Shown: positions 25,980 through 35,219, counted from the first letter of the stretch. The stretch is 64,000 nt of DNA from Meiothermus ruber DSM 1279 (GCF_000024425.1 NC_013946.1:2294001-2358000); one strand, 5' to 3'. A program made the numbers and translations. Notes: generated by a model from the sequence alone, not told the origin.

Positions 25980-27551
25980 ATGGTCTACGGTCTGTCCAAA
26001 CCCATCCCCAGGCCCCTGCTGGCGGTAGCTGTGCTGGTGGGCGCGGCAGTGGTGTTGCCGCTGTTGTACCTGGTGCTGCGGGCAGCCCAGGCCGAACCCC
26101 AACAGCTCATCGAGATTGTGCTGCGGGAGCGCAACCTGCAACTGCTGGGCAACACCCTGGCGCTACTGGTGGGGGTGATCGCCCTTACCACCGCGCTGGC
26201 CCTGCCGCTGGCCTGGATTACCAGCCGCACCGACCTATGGGGCAAGCGCTTCTGGACGGTCTTGCTGGTCTTGCCCCTGGCGGTGCCGGGGTATGTGGGG
26301 GTGTTCGGTTTCTTTGGGGCTACCGGGGCCAGCGGCTGGCTCGAGCACCTCCTGGGCTTCCCCTGGCCCCGGCCCACCGGCTACCTGGGGGCCCTGGGGG
26401 TGCTGACCCTTTTTACCTACCCCTACCTGTTTTTGAACCTGCGGGCGGCCCTGCTGGGGCTGGACGCGGGCCTCGAGGAGTCGGCCCGCAGCCTGGGCTA
26501 CAGGGGCCTCGAGGTCTTCTGGCGGGTGGTGCTACCCCAGCTCAGGCCGGCCTTGTTTGCCGGCTGGCTCCTGATTGGCCTGCACGTGCTGGGCGACTTT
26601 GGGGTGGTCAGCCTGGTGCGCTTTGAGACCTTCAGTTACGCCATCTACTTGCAGTACTCGGCCTCCTTCGACCGGGTCTACGCGGCCTGGCTCTCGCTGA
26701 TGCTAATCCTGCTCACCGGGAGCCTGCTCTGGCTCGAGGCGCGGTTGCTCAAAAACCTCTCCCTGAGCCGGGTGGGGCTGGGCAGCGCACGCAAACCCCA
26801 GCCGGTGCGCCTGGGGGTCTGGTGGCTCCCTTCGCTGGGCCTGATGGCGGTGCCCATCGTAGGGGCCCTGGGGGTGCCACTCACCTCCATCGTGTACTGG
26901 CTGGCCCAGTACCCCAGCAGTCCCCACACCCGCAGTTTTGAGGCCGTTCTGGAAGCCCTGCGCAACTCGGTGCAGGCTGCCGCCCCAGCCGCCTTTTTGG
27001 CAGCCTGTCTGGCGCTGCCGCTGGCCTACCTGGGGGTGCGCTACCCCAGCCGGCTCTCGCGGCTCCTGGAGCGCGCCGCCTACATTGGCTACGCCACCCC
27101 CCCGCTGGCCTTTGCCCTGGCCCTGATCTTCTTCAGTCTGCGCGGGGTGCCCTTTCTCTATCAGACCCTGGCCTTGCTGATTCTAGCCTATGCGCTGCAC
27201 TTCCTGGCCGAGGCCATTGGCCCCATCCGCAGCGCGCTCTACCAGGCCCCGCCCCGGCTCGAGGAGGCCGCCCGCAGCCTGGGTTACAACCCTTTGCAGG
27301 CTTTTTTGCGGGCCACCTTTCCCCTGCTGCGGCGGGGCCTGCTAGCCAGCATGGCCCTGGTCTTTTTGTCGGCGGTCAAGGAACTGCCCCTCACCTTCTT
27401 ACTGGCCCCGGTGGGCTACTCTACGCTCTCGACCCGCATCTGGGGCTACACTTCAGAAGCGATGTTTGCAGAGGCCGCCCCCTATGCCCTGCTGATCGTG
27501 CTATTCTCGGCTGGACTGGTGGGCCTACTGCTCTCTCAGGAACGACGATGA
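25980..27551 (+). CDS. Iron(III)-type ABC transporter permease
   Basis: A 523-residue permease made of two fused homologous halves with about twelve helices, as in FbpB/ThiP-type transporters. Each half has an ATPase-docking loop: EESARSLGYRGLEVFWRVVLPQ and EEAARSLGYNPLQAFLRATFPL. The family moves Fe3+, thiamine or related small ligands delivered by a periplasmic binding protein. None is encoded next to it. The ATPase gene overlaps its stop by 4 bases, so the two form a coupled operon. Substrate assignment to iron rests on family resemblance only. Confidence 0.87.
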   Translation: MVYGLSKPIPRPLLAVAVLVGAAVVLPLLYLVLRAAQAEPQQLIEIVLRERNLQLLGNTLALLVGVIALTTALALPLAWITSRTDLWGKRFWTVLLVLPLAVPGYVGVFGFFGATGASGWLEHLLGFPWPRPTGYLGALGVLTLFTYPYLFLNLRAALLGLDAGLEESARSLGYRGLEVFWRVVLPQLRPALFAGWLLIGLHVLGDFGVVSLVRFETFSYAIYLQYSASFDRVYAAWLSLMLILLTGSLLWLEARLLKNLSLSRVGLGSARKPQPVRLGVWWLPSLGLMAVPIVGALGVPLTSIVYWLAQYPSSPHTRSFEAVLEALRNSVQAAAPAAFLAACLALPLAYLGVRYPSRLSRLLERAAYIGYATPPLAFALALIFFSLRGVPFLYQTLALLILAYALHFLAEAIGPIRSALYQAPPRLEEAARSLGYNPLQAFLRATFPLLRRGLLASMALVFLSAVKELPLTFLLAPVGYSTLSTRIWGYTSEAMFAEAAPYALLIVLFSAGLVGLLLSQERR

Positions 27552-28639
27552 ACACCCAACACGCCGAACGCCCCACCTCCCCTACCCAGGCCCACGCCCC
27601 CATCCTGCGCGTGCAGGGCCTGACCAAGCGCTTCCACCCGGACTTTCCTCCCGTAGTAGAGAACGTGGGTTTTACAGTGGAGCAGGGCGAGGTGTTTGCC
27701 CTGCTAGGCCCCTCGGGTTGTGGCAAGACTACCACCCTGCGGCTCATCGCCGGTTTCGAGCAGCCGGAAAGCGGCCAGGTCTGGCTGGAGGGGCGGGAAA
27801 TTACCCGGCTACCCGCAGAGGAACGGGGCATCGGCTTTGTATTTCAGGACTACGCCCTGTTTCCGCACCTGAGCGTGTTTGAGAATGTGGCCTTCGGTCT
27901 GCGCCGCCTGCGGGGTAAAGTGCGGCAAGCCCGCGTCCTGGAGGTGCTGGGCCTGGTGGGCCTGACCGTCTTCAAGGATCGCAAGCCCGGTGAGCTCTCC
28001 GGGGGTCAGCAGCAGCGCGTGGCCCTGGCCCGGGCCATCGCCCCCGGCCCCAAGCTGGTGCTGCTCGACGAACCCTTCAGCAGCCTGGACGCCGCCCTGC
28101 GCCAGGCCACCCGCGACGAGGTGCGCGCCCTCCTGAAGCAGGCCGGCATCGGGGCCATCCTGGTCACCCACGACCAGGAGGAGGCCCTTTCCTTCGCCGA
28201 CCGGCTGGCGGTCATGCGCAGCGGGCAGCTCGAGCAGGTCGGCACCCCCGAGGAGGTCTACCACCGCCCCCGCACCCCCTTTGTGGCCCAGTTTCTAGGC
28301 CGCACCAACCTGATCCCGGGCGAAGCCCGGGGCCTCGAGGCCGAGACCCCGCTGGGGCGTATCCTGCTCTCGGAGGAGGCTCACGGTGCGGTGCTGCTCT
28401 CGTTGCGGCCCGAGGGGCTGGGCCTGGCCATGCCCCTGGGCCATCTGGGCATCAGCGGCAAGCAGCTCGAGGGCACCGTGCTGGCTCGAGAGTTCAAGGG
28501 CCACGACATGACCTACCGCGTCCAGCTCGGCAACCGCGAGCTGATCGTGCAGGAAAGCCCCGAAAGCCCCTTCCGTCCCGGCGATAAGGTGCGGGTGCTG
28601 GTACGGGCCAAGGCCGTGGTGGTGGGGCGGGGCCAGTAA
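27548..28639 (+). CDS. ABC transporter ATP-binding protein (FbpC/PotA-type)
   Basis: A 363-residue ATPase. Walker A GPSGCGKT (54-61), Q-loop Gln100, signature LSGGQ (150-154), Walker B LVLLDEP (170-176) and a switch His in VTHDQEEAL are all intact. A C-terminal TOBE-type domain (about 280-360) is present, as in iron, sulfate and polyamine importers. GQVWLEGREITRLPAEERGIGFVFQDYALFPHL is typical of the CUT1/FbpC group. It drives the permease encoded just upstream. Confidence 0.92.
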   Translation: MNTQHAERPTSPTQAHAPILRVQGLTKRFHPDFPPVVENVGFTVEQGEVFALLGPSGCGKTTTLRLIAGFEQPESGQVWLEGREITRLPAEERGIGFVFQDYALFPHLSVFENVAFGLRRLRGKVRQARVLEVLGLVGLTVFKDRKPGELSGGQQQRVALARAIAPGPKLVLLDEPFSSLDAALRQATRDEVRALLKQAGIGAILVTHDQEEALSFADRLAVMRSGQLEQVGTPEEVYHRPRTPFVAQFLGRTNLIPGEARGLEAETPLGRILLSEEAHGAVLLSLRPEGLGLAMPLGHLGISGKQLEGTVLAREFKGHDMTYRVQLGNRELIVQESPESPFRPGDKVRVLVRAKAVVVGRGQ

Positions 28640-28711
28640 CAAGGTCGTCCAGCCAGCCCGTCTGGGGTCTGTACGCATCCATGAGGCCTTGCCGATACAA
28701 TATCAATCGCC

Positions 28712-29503
28712 TTGGAAGACCTCGAGCTATCCACACCAACCAACCTGAGGCGCATCCTGCTCACCCTCGAGTACGACGGCAGCGGCTTCGCTGGCCTGCA
28801 AACCCAGGCCCAGGGCGAACGCACGGTGCAGCAGGAACTCGAGGCCGCCCTTAGCCAAATTCCTGGTGCGAGGCCCAAAATCTGGCCCTGTGGCCGCACC
28901 GATGCCGGGGTGCACGCCCTGGCCATGCCGGTGCATTACGACACCCTGGACAACATCCCCACCGAAAAAATCCCCCACGCCCTCAACACCCTCCTGCCCC
29001 CCGATATCCGGGCCCTGGCCGCGCAGGAAGTCCCGGCGGACTTTCACGCCCGCAAAAGCTGCCACTGGCGCGAGTACCGCTACCGCATCCTGCAGCGCCG
29101 CATGCCCCCGGCCTTGGATCGTCACCGGGTCTGGTGGATTCCCCACTCGCTCAACCTGATCCCCATGCGGCATGCGCTGGAATGCCTGGTGGGCACCCAC
29201 GACTTCAAAGCTTTCGCCGTCAAGGAGGAGCGGGCTACGGTGCGTGAAATCTACCGCGCCCACCTCGAGGTCTGGCCCACCGAGGGGGGGCGGGAGATTT
29301 GGATCGAGTTTGTGGGTTCAGGCTTTTTGCGCGGCCAGGTGCGCAGCATGGTGGGCACCCTGGTAGAGATTGGACTGGGCAAGCGGGACTCGAGCAGCAT
29401 CCAGAGCCTGCTGGCCAGCGGCAGCCGCAAAGACGCCGGCCCCACCGCCCCCGCCCAGGGCCTGTACTTCGTACGGGCCGGCTACCAGCCCTACCGCCAG
29501 TAG
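28712..29503 (+). CDS. truA: tRNA pseudouridine synthase A
   Basis: Isomerises U38-U40 in the anticodon stem of tRNAs. RRILLTLEYDGSGFAGLQ opens the fold, the catalytic Asp64 lies in CGRTDAGVHAL, and RKSCHWREYRYRI and GSGFLRGQVRSMVGTL match the family. At 263 residues the length is normal. The start is a TTG at 28712; no ATG exists before the conserved core. TACAAT and TATCAA lie 5-10 nt upstream, so the message may be leaderless. The 3' end overlaps the convergent gene by 13 bp. Confidence 0.94.
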   Translation: MEDLELSTPTNLRRILLTLEYDGSGFAGLQTQAQGERTVQQELEAALSQIPGARPKIWPCGRTDAGVHALAMPVHYDTLDNIPTEKIPHALNTLLPPDIRALAAQEVPADFHARKSCHWREYRYRILQRRMPPALDRHRVWWIPHSLNLIPMRHALECLVGTHDFKAFAVKEERATVREIYRAHLEVWPTEGGREIWIEFVGSGFLRGQVRSMVGTLVEIGLGKRDSSSIQSLLASGSRKDAGPTAPAQGLYFVRAGYQPYRQ

Positions 29504-30468
29504 AACTGCCCATAGACCCGTACCGCCTCCACCGGGGCCCTGGATAGATCTACCGCCAGCCGAAGCTGGTTGTTCCAGCTATAGGCCAGGCCAAGCAGCA
29601 GCTTGCGGGGCGCGCTTAACCAGGCCTGAAAGCGCTCCTCGGGCAAGAAAGGGCTGTTCTCGCCCAGGTAGTCCCACACCGGGTTCCACCACAAAAGCCC
29701 TTCCAACCGGCTTTGATCCAGGGCCTCCACCCAGGCCTGGGCCTCGGCTTCGCAGGGGCACTGCAACACCAGGGCCAGCGCCTGGCCCAAGGGGAGCGGC
29801 AGGGAAAACGTACCCCAAAAACCCCGATCCCACTGCCAGAAGAGCCCCATCTGAGCGCCCTGCAGCCCCAGCCGGGGGACAAGTCGGATGGAGGGCTCGA
29901 GGTCGCCCAGGTCGTTGGGTGCCTGTACCATTTCAAGCAAAGCACCCACCTGGAGAATATCCACCCTGCCCCCCACAAAACCCTGTCCTCCCGCCAGCCC
30001 CGCATGGGGCAGGTAGGCCAGCTCGAGGCCCAGCCAGGGCAGCTCGCTGGGGCTGTAGCGGGTAAACACCCCCCAGCGTCCGTCCCGCCCCATCAGGGTA
30101 TCGTCCCAGGGGCCGCTGTAGTCGCGGCGCTTGCCCAGGCTCAACCACAAGGCACCCAAATCCTGCTCAACAAAAGCCTCGAGGAGGCCCCACTGCAGCA
30201 TCGCCTGGTACCACAGGCCAAAGTCGGCCTGGTAGCGCACACCCGCCTGCTGGGTCTGGACTTGCAGACGCGCCCCCAGCGCCCAGCCTATTTCGCTGGA
30301 TCCCGGGGGGCTCGAGTAGCCCAGCCCCCCCTGCACCAGCCCAGAAGGCCGGAGGCAAATCACCTTCTCTTCTGGCATCAAGCAGTCCCAGGAAACCCGG
30401 AACGCGCCGTTCTCCTGGGCAAAAACCAATTGCAAAAAAAAGCATAAACCGATGGCCAGAGCGCGCAT
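29491..30468 (-). CDS. Exported beta-rich protein, probably outer-membrane barrel
   Basis: I do not recognise a named family. The 325-residue protein has a clear signal peptide (MRALAIGLCFFLQLVFAQ). The mature part alternates polar and aromatic/hydrophobic residues over many 8-10-residue stretches, rich in Trp, Leu, Gly and Tyr, and ends YGQFYWR; these features suggest an outer-membrane beta-barrel. Cys29 and Cys38 may pair, as may the PCPCEAEA cysteines. TATTGT (30480-30475) lies 6 nt before the ATG, a leaderless start. It is separated from the peptide transporter genes by their terminator. Confidence 0.6.
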   Translation of the reverse strand: MRALAIGLCFFLQLVFAQENGAFRVSWDCLMPEEKVICLRPSGLVQGGLGYSSPPGSSEIGWALGARLQVQTQQAGVRYQADFGLWYQAMLQWGLLEAFVEQDLGALWLSLGKRRDYSGPWDDTLMGRDGRWGVFTRYSPSELPWLGLELAYLPHAGLAGGQGFVGGRVDILQVGALLEMVQAPNDLGDLEPSIRLVPRLGLQGAQMGLFWQWDRGFWGTFSLPLPLGQALALVLQCPCEAEAQAWVEALDQSRLEGLLWWNPVWDYLGENSPFLPEERFQAWLSAPRKLLLGLAYSWNNQLRLAVDLSRAPVEAVRVYGQFYWR

Positions 30469-30524
30469 TCCCCTACAATACCCCTCTTCCAGTCAAAATC
30501 CAGGCCAAACATCCGGTACACAAA

Positions 30525-30553
30525 AATCGGTAGGGCGGTCTACCCTACCGATT
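30525..30553 (-). terminator. Rho-independent terminator after the permease pair
   Basis: AATCGGTAGGG and CCCTACCGATT form a perfect 11-bp stem with a 7-nt loop; on the minus strand it is followed by a T-rich run. It lies 14 bp after the stop of the DppC-like permease. Confidence 0.85.
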
Positions 30554-30566
30554 CCACACCCCCAGC

Positions 30567-31784
30567 CTAGAGGCGGCTGCGCGGGTCGAGGGCATCCCGC
30601 AACCCGTCGCCCAGGTAGTTGAAGGCCAGCACCGTCAGGAAGATCATGAAGCCCGGCGCCAGGGCCAGCCAGGGCGCAGTGAAGATGTACTCCTGGGCCT
30701 TGGTAAGCATGTTGCCCCAGGTTGCCACCGGCGGTTGAATACCGAATCCCAGGAACGAAAGGGCCGCCTCGGTCAGGATAGCCCCGCCGATCGCCAGGGT
30801 GGCGTTCACGATGAGGGGGGCCAGGGTGTTGGGTACCAGGTGCCGGAACATGATGCGGGCCTCCCCTGCCCCCAGGGCCTGGGCCGCGGTGGTGAAATCT
30901 TGCTCACGCAGGCTCAACACCGCTCCCCGGATCAAGCGGCCCGTTCCGATCCAGCCAAACAGCACGATGATGGTAATGATGATGAACACCGAGGCCGACT
31001 CGCCAAACACGGCCTGGGCCCACTGCCCCACCACCCCCTGGTTATCGCGCAGCAAAGCCGATAGCACCAGCAGCAGGGGCAGCTCAGGGATGGTCAGCAT
31101 GAAGTCCATAAAGCGCGAAATGACCACATCCAGATCCAGCTTACCCTGACCAAACAGCCCCCAGACGCCAACGAACAAAATCGCGCCCCAGATCAGGGCC
31201 AGCCCCAGCAGCGAGAGGAGGTTGTTGAGGGTAACGGTTCCCGAAAACAGGGCCTGCACATTGGCACCCGACAGCGTCCAGGCCAGATCGGCAGCCAGGA
31301 AGAGCAGCGTGTACAACAGCAGCCACGAGGCCACCCGCCACAGCGCGAAAGGCCACGGCTTCCAGCCACCTGCCACCTTGGCCAAGGGGCCTATATAAAA
31401 GCGCAGGGGTCGGCCCGAGAAGTAACCTGCGATAACCCCCAGGGTGGTGCCCAGCAAGGCCGCAGCAATGGCCGCCACAAAGCCCACCAAAAGCGAGATA
31501 CGGGCTCCGTAAATAATGCGCGAAAGGACATCCCGGCCCAGCTCATCGGTACCCAACCAGTGCTCCCAGGAAGGGCCCTGGAAGTAGTAGTCGGCCAGGT
31601 TATCGCCCGTTGGCTGGGCAGTGGGGCTGTAAGGTGCAATCCAGGGAGCAAAAATGGCCATCAAAACCAGGGCGATTACCACCCCCAGCGAAAACATTGC
31701 CGCCTTGTGCTTACGGAAACGGCGCCAGGCCAGCGCCCAGGTCGATTGGGATTTGGACTTAGAAGTAGTTGCAACCGCAGCCAT
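30567..31784 (-). CDS. Peptide ABC transporter permease, DppC-like, with long insertion
   Basis: A permease of dipeptide/oligopeptide ABC importers, 405 residues. HWLGTDELGRDVLSRIIYGARISLLVG is a family signature, and the docking loop is REQDFTTAAQALGAGEARIMFRHLVPN. Typical DppC proteins are about 280-340 residues. Here roughly residues 125-235 form an extra segment with two or more hydrophobic helices (ASWLLLYTLLFLAADLAW and LLSLLGLALIWGAILFVG), inserted between the early helices. The DppB-like gene ends 8 bp upstream, so the two are one operon. No ATPase gene is nearby. Confidence 0.92.
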   Translation of the reverse strand: MAAVATTSKSKSQSTWALAWRRFRKHKAAMFSLGVVIALVLMAIFAPWIAPYSPTAQPTGDNLADYYFQGPSWEHWLGTDELGRDVLSRIIYGARISLLVGFVAAIAAALLGTTLGVIAGYFSGRPLRFYIGPLAKVAGGWKPWPFALWRVASWLLLYTLLFLAADLAWTLSGANVQALFSGTVTLNNLLSLLGLALIWGAILFVGVWGLFGQGKLDLDVVISRFMDFMLTIPELPLLLVLSALLRDNQGVVGQWAQAVFGESASVFIIITIIVLFGWIGTGRLIRGAVLSLREQDFTTAAQALGAGEARIMFRHLVPNTLAPLIVNATLAIGGAILTEAALSFLGFGIQPPVATWGNMLTKAQEYIFTAPWLALAPGFMIFLTVLAFNYLGDGLRDALDPRSRL

Positions 31785-31792
31785 AAAGCCCC

Positions 31793-32803
31793 CTAACTAT
31801 AGCGGATGCGGGGGTCTACCACCGCATACATCAGGTCGGCCAGCAGGTTGAAGACAGCCGTTAGCAAAGCCAGAAATGCCAGCGCCGCCATGGCGACGTT
31901 GTAGTCTTTGTCGGTAAGCGAGTCCAGGATAGCCCGGCCCATGCCAGGGTAGGAGAAGATCGTCTCGGTGATAACCGCGCCCCCAAAAACCCCGGGGATC
32001 GCCAGACCCACCAGCGTCACGATGGGGATGAGTGCGTTGCGCAAGGCGTGCTTGTACAGCACAACGCGTTCGCTCAGGCCCTTGGCTCGAGCCGTGCGCA
32101 CATAGTCCTGGTTCAGAACCTCGAGCAAACTCGCCCGCATATAGCGCGTCCAGGAGGCCATCTGGATGGTGGAGAGGGCCAGCACCGGCAGCACCAGCTT
32201 GAAAGCCCAGTCGCCGATGAACTGGAAGAAGGTAATCTCGCCATTCAACACCTGCGACCACTGGAAGTCGGAGATGCTCTGCACGGGGAACTTGGGGAAC
32301 CAGGACACCCGCTCCGGTATCCACACCGCAAACAGGAACAAGAGCAGGATGCCCAGGAAGAAAATTGGCATCGAAAAGCCTACGAAGGAAAAGAAGGTGA
32401 TGATGTAGTCGGCCCGGCTGTACTGCCGCACCGCCGAGAAGATGCCCACCGGAATAGCCACCAGCAAGGCCAGGGTGAGGGCCGCCCCCGAAAGGATGAG
32501 CGTACGGGGCAAGCGCTCAGCAAAGATAATCTGCCCGGCCGGCGTGGCGTATGTGCGGGACTGGCCAAAGTCGCCCTGGATGGCCCGGCCCAGCCACTTG
32601 AAGTAGCGCACGTAGATGGGCTGATCGAGACCATAGGCGCGGCGCAATTGCTCTAGCTGCTCAGCGGTGATCCGTGGGTTCTGCTGGCGCAGCTCGTCCA
32701 GCGGGTCTCCAGGTTGTAGGGCCAACAGGGTGAAAATCACTACAGAGGCTGCAAACAACAGTGGGATCATTTGCAGCAGTCGGCGAACCGTGTAAGCAAA
32801 CAC
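31793..32803 (-). CDS. Peptide ABC transporter permease, DppB-like
   Basis: A permease of 336 residues with about six helices. LLQMIPLLFAASVVIFTLLAL is the first membrane segment. The conserved LQPGDPLDELR region and the docking motif YVRTARAKGLSERVVLYKHALRNAL identify the DppB/OppB family. The GTG start has TATTAT (32816-32811) 7 nt upstream and TTCACA 16 bp beyond, so the permease pair has its own leaderless promoter apart from the binding-protein gene. Confidence 0.94.
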   Translation of the reverse strand: MFAYTVRRLLQMIPLLFAASVVIFTLLALQPGDPLDELRQQNPRITAEQLEQLRRAYGLDQPIYVRYFKWLGRAIQGDFGQSRTYATPAGQIIFAERLPRTLILSGAALTLALLVAIPVGIFSAVRQYSRADYIITFFSFVGFSMPIFFLGILLLFLFAVWIPERVSWFPKFPVQSISDFQWSQVLNGEITFFQFIGDWAFKLVLPVLALSTIQMASWTRYMRASLLEVLNQDYVRTARAKGLSERVVLYKHALRNALIPIVTLVGLAIPGVFGGAVITETIFSYPGMGRAILDSLTDKDYNVAMAALAFLALLTAVFNLLADLMYAVVDPRIRYS

Positions 32804-32810
32804 GCCCTAC

Positions 32811-32838
32811 ATAATACTGTTTCGAGATGCCTTGTGAA
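32811..32838 (-). promoter_or_regulatory. Leaderless promoter of the permease operon
   Basis: On the minus strand TTCACA (32838-32833), 16 bp, TATTAT (32816-32811), then 7 nt to the GTG at 32803. The rest of 32804-33045 has no gene; ATCCACCG/CGATGGAT at 32942-32958 is a near-perfect palindrome. Confidence 0.6.
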
Positions 32839-33048
32839 TGCGTGTTCCAAGTCTTCAAAACCCACTACAAACCGTTATCAATCGGGCAAAATAGACGTTT
32901 TTCTCGTCCAGGACGAATATATTGTGTATTGAGCCAGCTTATCCACCGATCGATGGATACGGTGCGCCAGTGCGGTTTCCCAGAAGTTGTTGGAAGCCAC
33001 AAGCGGGTATATCGCTCATGGGCGGGGCCTGGCCGCACACCCAGTAAA

Positions 33049-33075
33049 AAGATGCCCCCGCTCGAGGGGCATCTT
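33049..33075 (-). terminator. Rho-independent terminator after the intact binding-protein gene
   Basis: AAGATGCCCC and GGGGCATCTT form a 10-bp stem with a 7-nt loop, followed on the minus strand by TTT. It lies 19 bp after the stop at 33094. Confidence 0.85.
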
Positions 33076-33093
33076 GGCGGCTAAAACCAGCGT

Positions 33094-34941
33094 TTACTTG
33101 ATGGGCTGGCCGTACTTGGCCTGGTCGTAGACCTTCTGGGCTCCACGCGACTGCCAGCCGATGAGCCAGGGCTCGATGGTCGGGTAGGCCGAGCTGGCAA
33201 AGGTTGAGGAGACGTAGTTGAGCAGGCCCACCTTGTACACGCGGGCATCGGACTGGAAGTACAGCGGGATCATCGCCACTTCGTTGGCCCAGATCTCCTG
33301 CATACGAGCAAACAACTGCTTGCGCCGGTTTACATCGAACTCGGTAACCGCCTGGTTGCGCAAACGGTCGTACTCCTCGTTGCACCAGCCGCCAAAGTTG
33401 AGGCCGCGGAATCCGTTTTCACGGGTGGGTATATAGACCACCTTACCCTCCTCGTCCCGGCAGGCCGAACGCACCCCGTCGTCGGCCAGGCCCAGGCTAA
33501 AGGCGTACTGCAGGAAACCCGTCCAGCTCCCTTCCTGGGCCCTCGAGCGGTACTGCGCCCCTAACACCACGGCGCTGGGCGCGTTGTTAATGCGCACCGC
33601 GATCCCCACCTGTCGGTAGTTCTCCGCTACAAACTGCTGGATGCGCTCGCGCACCTGGTTGCCGGCGGTGGTGGCCCACTCGATCTCAAAGCGCACGGTA
33701 CGGCCATCCACGGTGCGCTGCAAAATGCCGTCGGGCCCCGGCCGCCAGCCCAGCTCGGCCAGGAGCTGGCGGGCCCGTTCCGGGTTGTAAGGGTATCTCG
33801 CCACGTTGGGGTTAAACATGGGGTTCTTGGGAGAAACCCAGGTGGGGGCCACCGTGTACAGCCCGCCAAAGAAGGCTTTGGTAATGCCTTCACGGTTCAT
33901 GGCGTAGATCAGGGCCTGGCGGGTCTTGACGTTATCCAGCATCAGGTCGCGCACCCGCTGCACGTTGGTGAACTGGTTGATCTCCAGGTGCTCGAAAAAT
34001 GGAGTTTCTATCGCCCATATCTCAAAACGGCCCGGTGCGCGGCTGGTGAGCTGCTTGCTGCGGCCCTGATCGAAGGAGATCGCGACGCTCGAGGTTGCAT
34101 CTATCCCACCGCCCAGGATGGCCACCAGGAGCGAGTTGGTGTTCTGGATAATGCGGTAGATTACGCGCTGCACGTATTTGTCCTCGCCACCAGGCGGCTT
34201 GATCCAGAAGCGCGGGTTGCGCCGCATCTCAATGCTGCTACCGGGCACCCAGCGGGTCAGGGTAAAAGGGCCCGAGTAGACCATCTTCCCGCTGTTCAGA
34301 TACTGAGGGGAGGAAAACTGGGTAAAGAAGTTACGGAAAATCTCGGCCTGCCGTGCTGTATCACTAACCTGGGCCGCCGCCGCTTTGGCCTTATCCCACT
34401 CCGCGCGCATGATGTGGTTGGGAGCGTAGTAGATTTGGTTGATGTCCAGGTCGTAGAAGTAGGCCGGCTCGAGGATCACTGTAAAGTTGCGGGCATCCCG
34501 TACCCGCAGGGTGGCCCGGTCAAAAAAGTCAACGTTGGTGGAGGGCACCCCCTTGGTCTTACCCATTTCAAAGTACAGGGCCACATCGTCGGTGGTGATG
34601 GGCCGCCCATCCGACCAGACCGCATCGGGCCGGATGGTGTAGTCGAGCTCGAGGCGCCGCACCCCCGGCCTGATGTTGGCAAAACGCAGGCGCCCGTTCT
34701 GCTGGGTCGGCACCTCGGTTACTACCACGGGGATTTGCTCCAAGTCGCGATTGGTCTGGATAATTGGAGCAAACAAGAAGTTTTCAATCTCAAACTTGAT
34801 GGCCTGGTTGGAGATAACATTGACCACATCCCCTGCCAGCACCCGGGGCTCCTGAGCTGCGCCGATAATCAGGCTGTTGTCCTGAGGCCCGGCGAGGGCC
34901 AACCCACCCATTAGCATCAGGATCGCAAACGCTCGTTTCAT
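33094..34941 (-). CDS. Peptide ABC transporter substrate-binding protein
   Basis: A periplasmic solute-binding protein of the SBP_bac_5 (DppA/OppA) family, 615 residues. It starts MKRAFAILMLMGGLALAG, a short signal peptide, and continues NSLIIGAAQEPRVLAGD, GRPITTDDVALYFEMGK, ARQLLAELGWRPGPDGI and RRKQLFARMQEIWANEVAMIPL, all typical. The ATG at 34941 has GAGGAGG 5 nt upstream; a longer upstream frame lacks these features. It delivers peptides to the permeases downstream, from which it is separated by a strong terminator. A close paralogue lies directly upstream. Confidence 0.95.
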   Translation of the reverse strand: MKRAFAILMLMGGLALAGPQDNSLIIGAAQEPRVLAGDVVNVISNQAIKFEIENFLFAPIIQTNRDLEQIPVVVTEVPTQQNGRLRFANIRPGVRRLELDYTIRPDAVWSDGRPITTDDVALYFEMGKTKGVPSTNVDFFDRATLRVRDARNFTVILEPAYFYDLDINQIYYAPNHIMRAEWDKAKAAAAQVSDTARQAEIFRNFFTQFSSPQYLNSGKMVYSGPFTLTRWVPGSSIEMRRNPRFWIKPPGGEDKYVQRVIYRIIQNTNSLLVAILGGGIDATSSVAISFDQGRSKQLTSRAPGRFEIWAIETPFFEHLEINQFTNVQRVRDLMLDNVKTRQALIYAMNREGITKAFFGGLYTVAPTWVSPKNPMFNPNVARYPYNPERARQLLAELGWRPGPDGILQRTVDGRTVRFEIEWATTAGNQVRERIQQFVAENYRQVGIAVRINNAPSAVVLGAQYRSRAQEGSWTGFLQYAFSLGLADDGVRSACRDEEGKVVYIPTRENGFRGLNFGGWCNEEYDRLRNQAVTEFDVNRRKQLFARMQEIWANEVAMIPLYFQSDARVYKVGLLNYVSSTFASSAYPTIEPWLIGWQSRGAQKVYDQAKYGQPIK

Positions 34942-35052
34942 AAGGCCTCCTCGTGTAGCCAAAAGATTGGCTGGGCTAGATTTTATTGTGTGGAATGTGT
35001 TTTGTGTACCCTCCCAAAGCGGTAGCAAAACCACGCCCAATTGGCTTGATAC

Positions 35053-35106
35053 GCATTTCGGCAATATCGTTCACTTTTGAGAGCCTAAACGATACTGCCG
35101 AAATGC
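35053..35106. repeat. 19-bp inverted repeat with 16-nt spacer
   Basis: GCATTTCGGCAATATCGTT (35053-35071) and its near-perfect complement (35088-35106, one mismatch) bracket 16 nt. A run of six T follows on the plus strand, but no plus-strand gene ends here. It lies 112 bp upstream of the intact binding-protein gene, so it may be a regulatory site, a relic terminator or part of a mobile repeat. Confidence 0.6.
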
Positions 35107-35118
35107 TTTTTTACTCCC

Positions 35119-35188
35119 TTCGGTCGGCTTGAATCCTTCACCTCTGACTGCGTCCAACGGTATAAGGATTCAAGCGGAAACGGTATGA
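35119..35188. repeat. REP-like palindromic repeat, copy 1
   Basis: A 70-bp unit that begins TTCGGTCGGC and ends TTCAAGCGGAAACGGTATGA. An internal 11-bp inverted repeat, CTTGAATCCTT (35128-35138) with AAGGATTCAAG (35164-35174), gives it a hairpin. A related 69-bp unit occurs at 40195-40263, about 70% identical by eye. Confidence 0.6.
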
Positions 35189-35197
35189 AAAAGAAAA

Positions 35198-35219
35198 AAG
35201 CCAGGGTTTCCCCTGGCTT
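35198..35219 (-). terminator. Rho-independent terminator after the amber-interrupted gene
   Basis: AAGCCAGGG and CCCTGGCTT enclose a 4-nt loop; on the minus strand a T-run follows (35199-35193). It lies 16 bp after the stop at 35236, showing that the gene's full original end is preserved. Confidence 0.88.
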
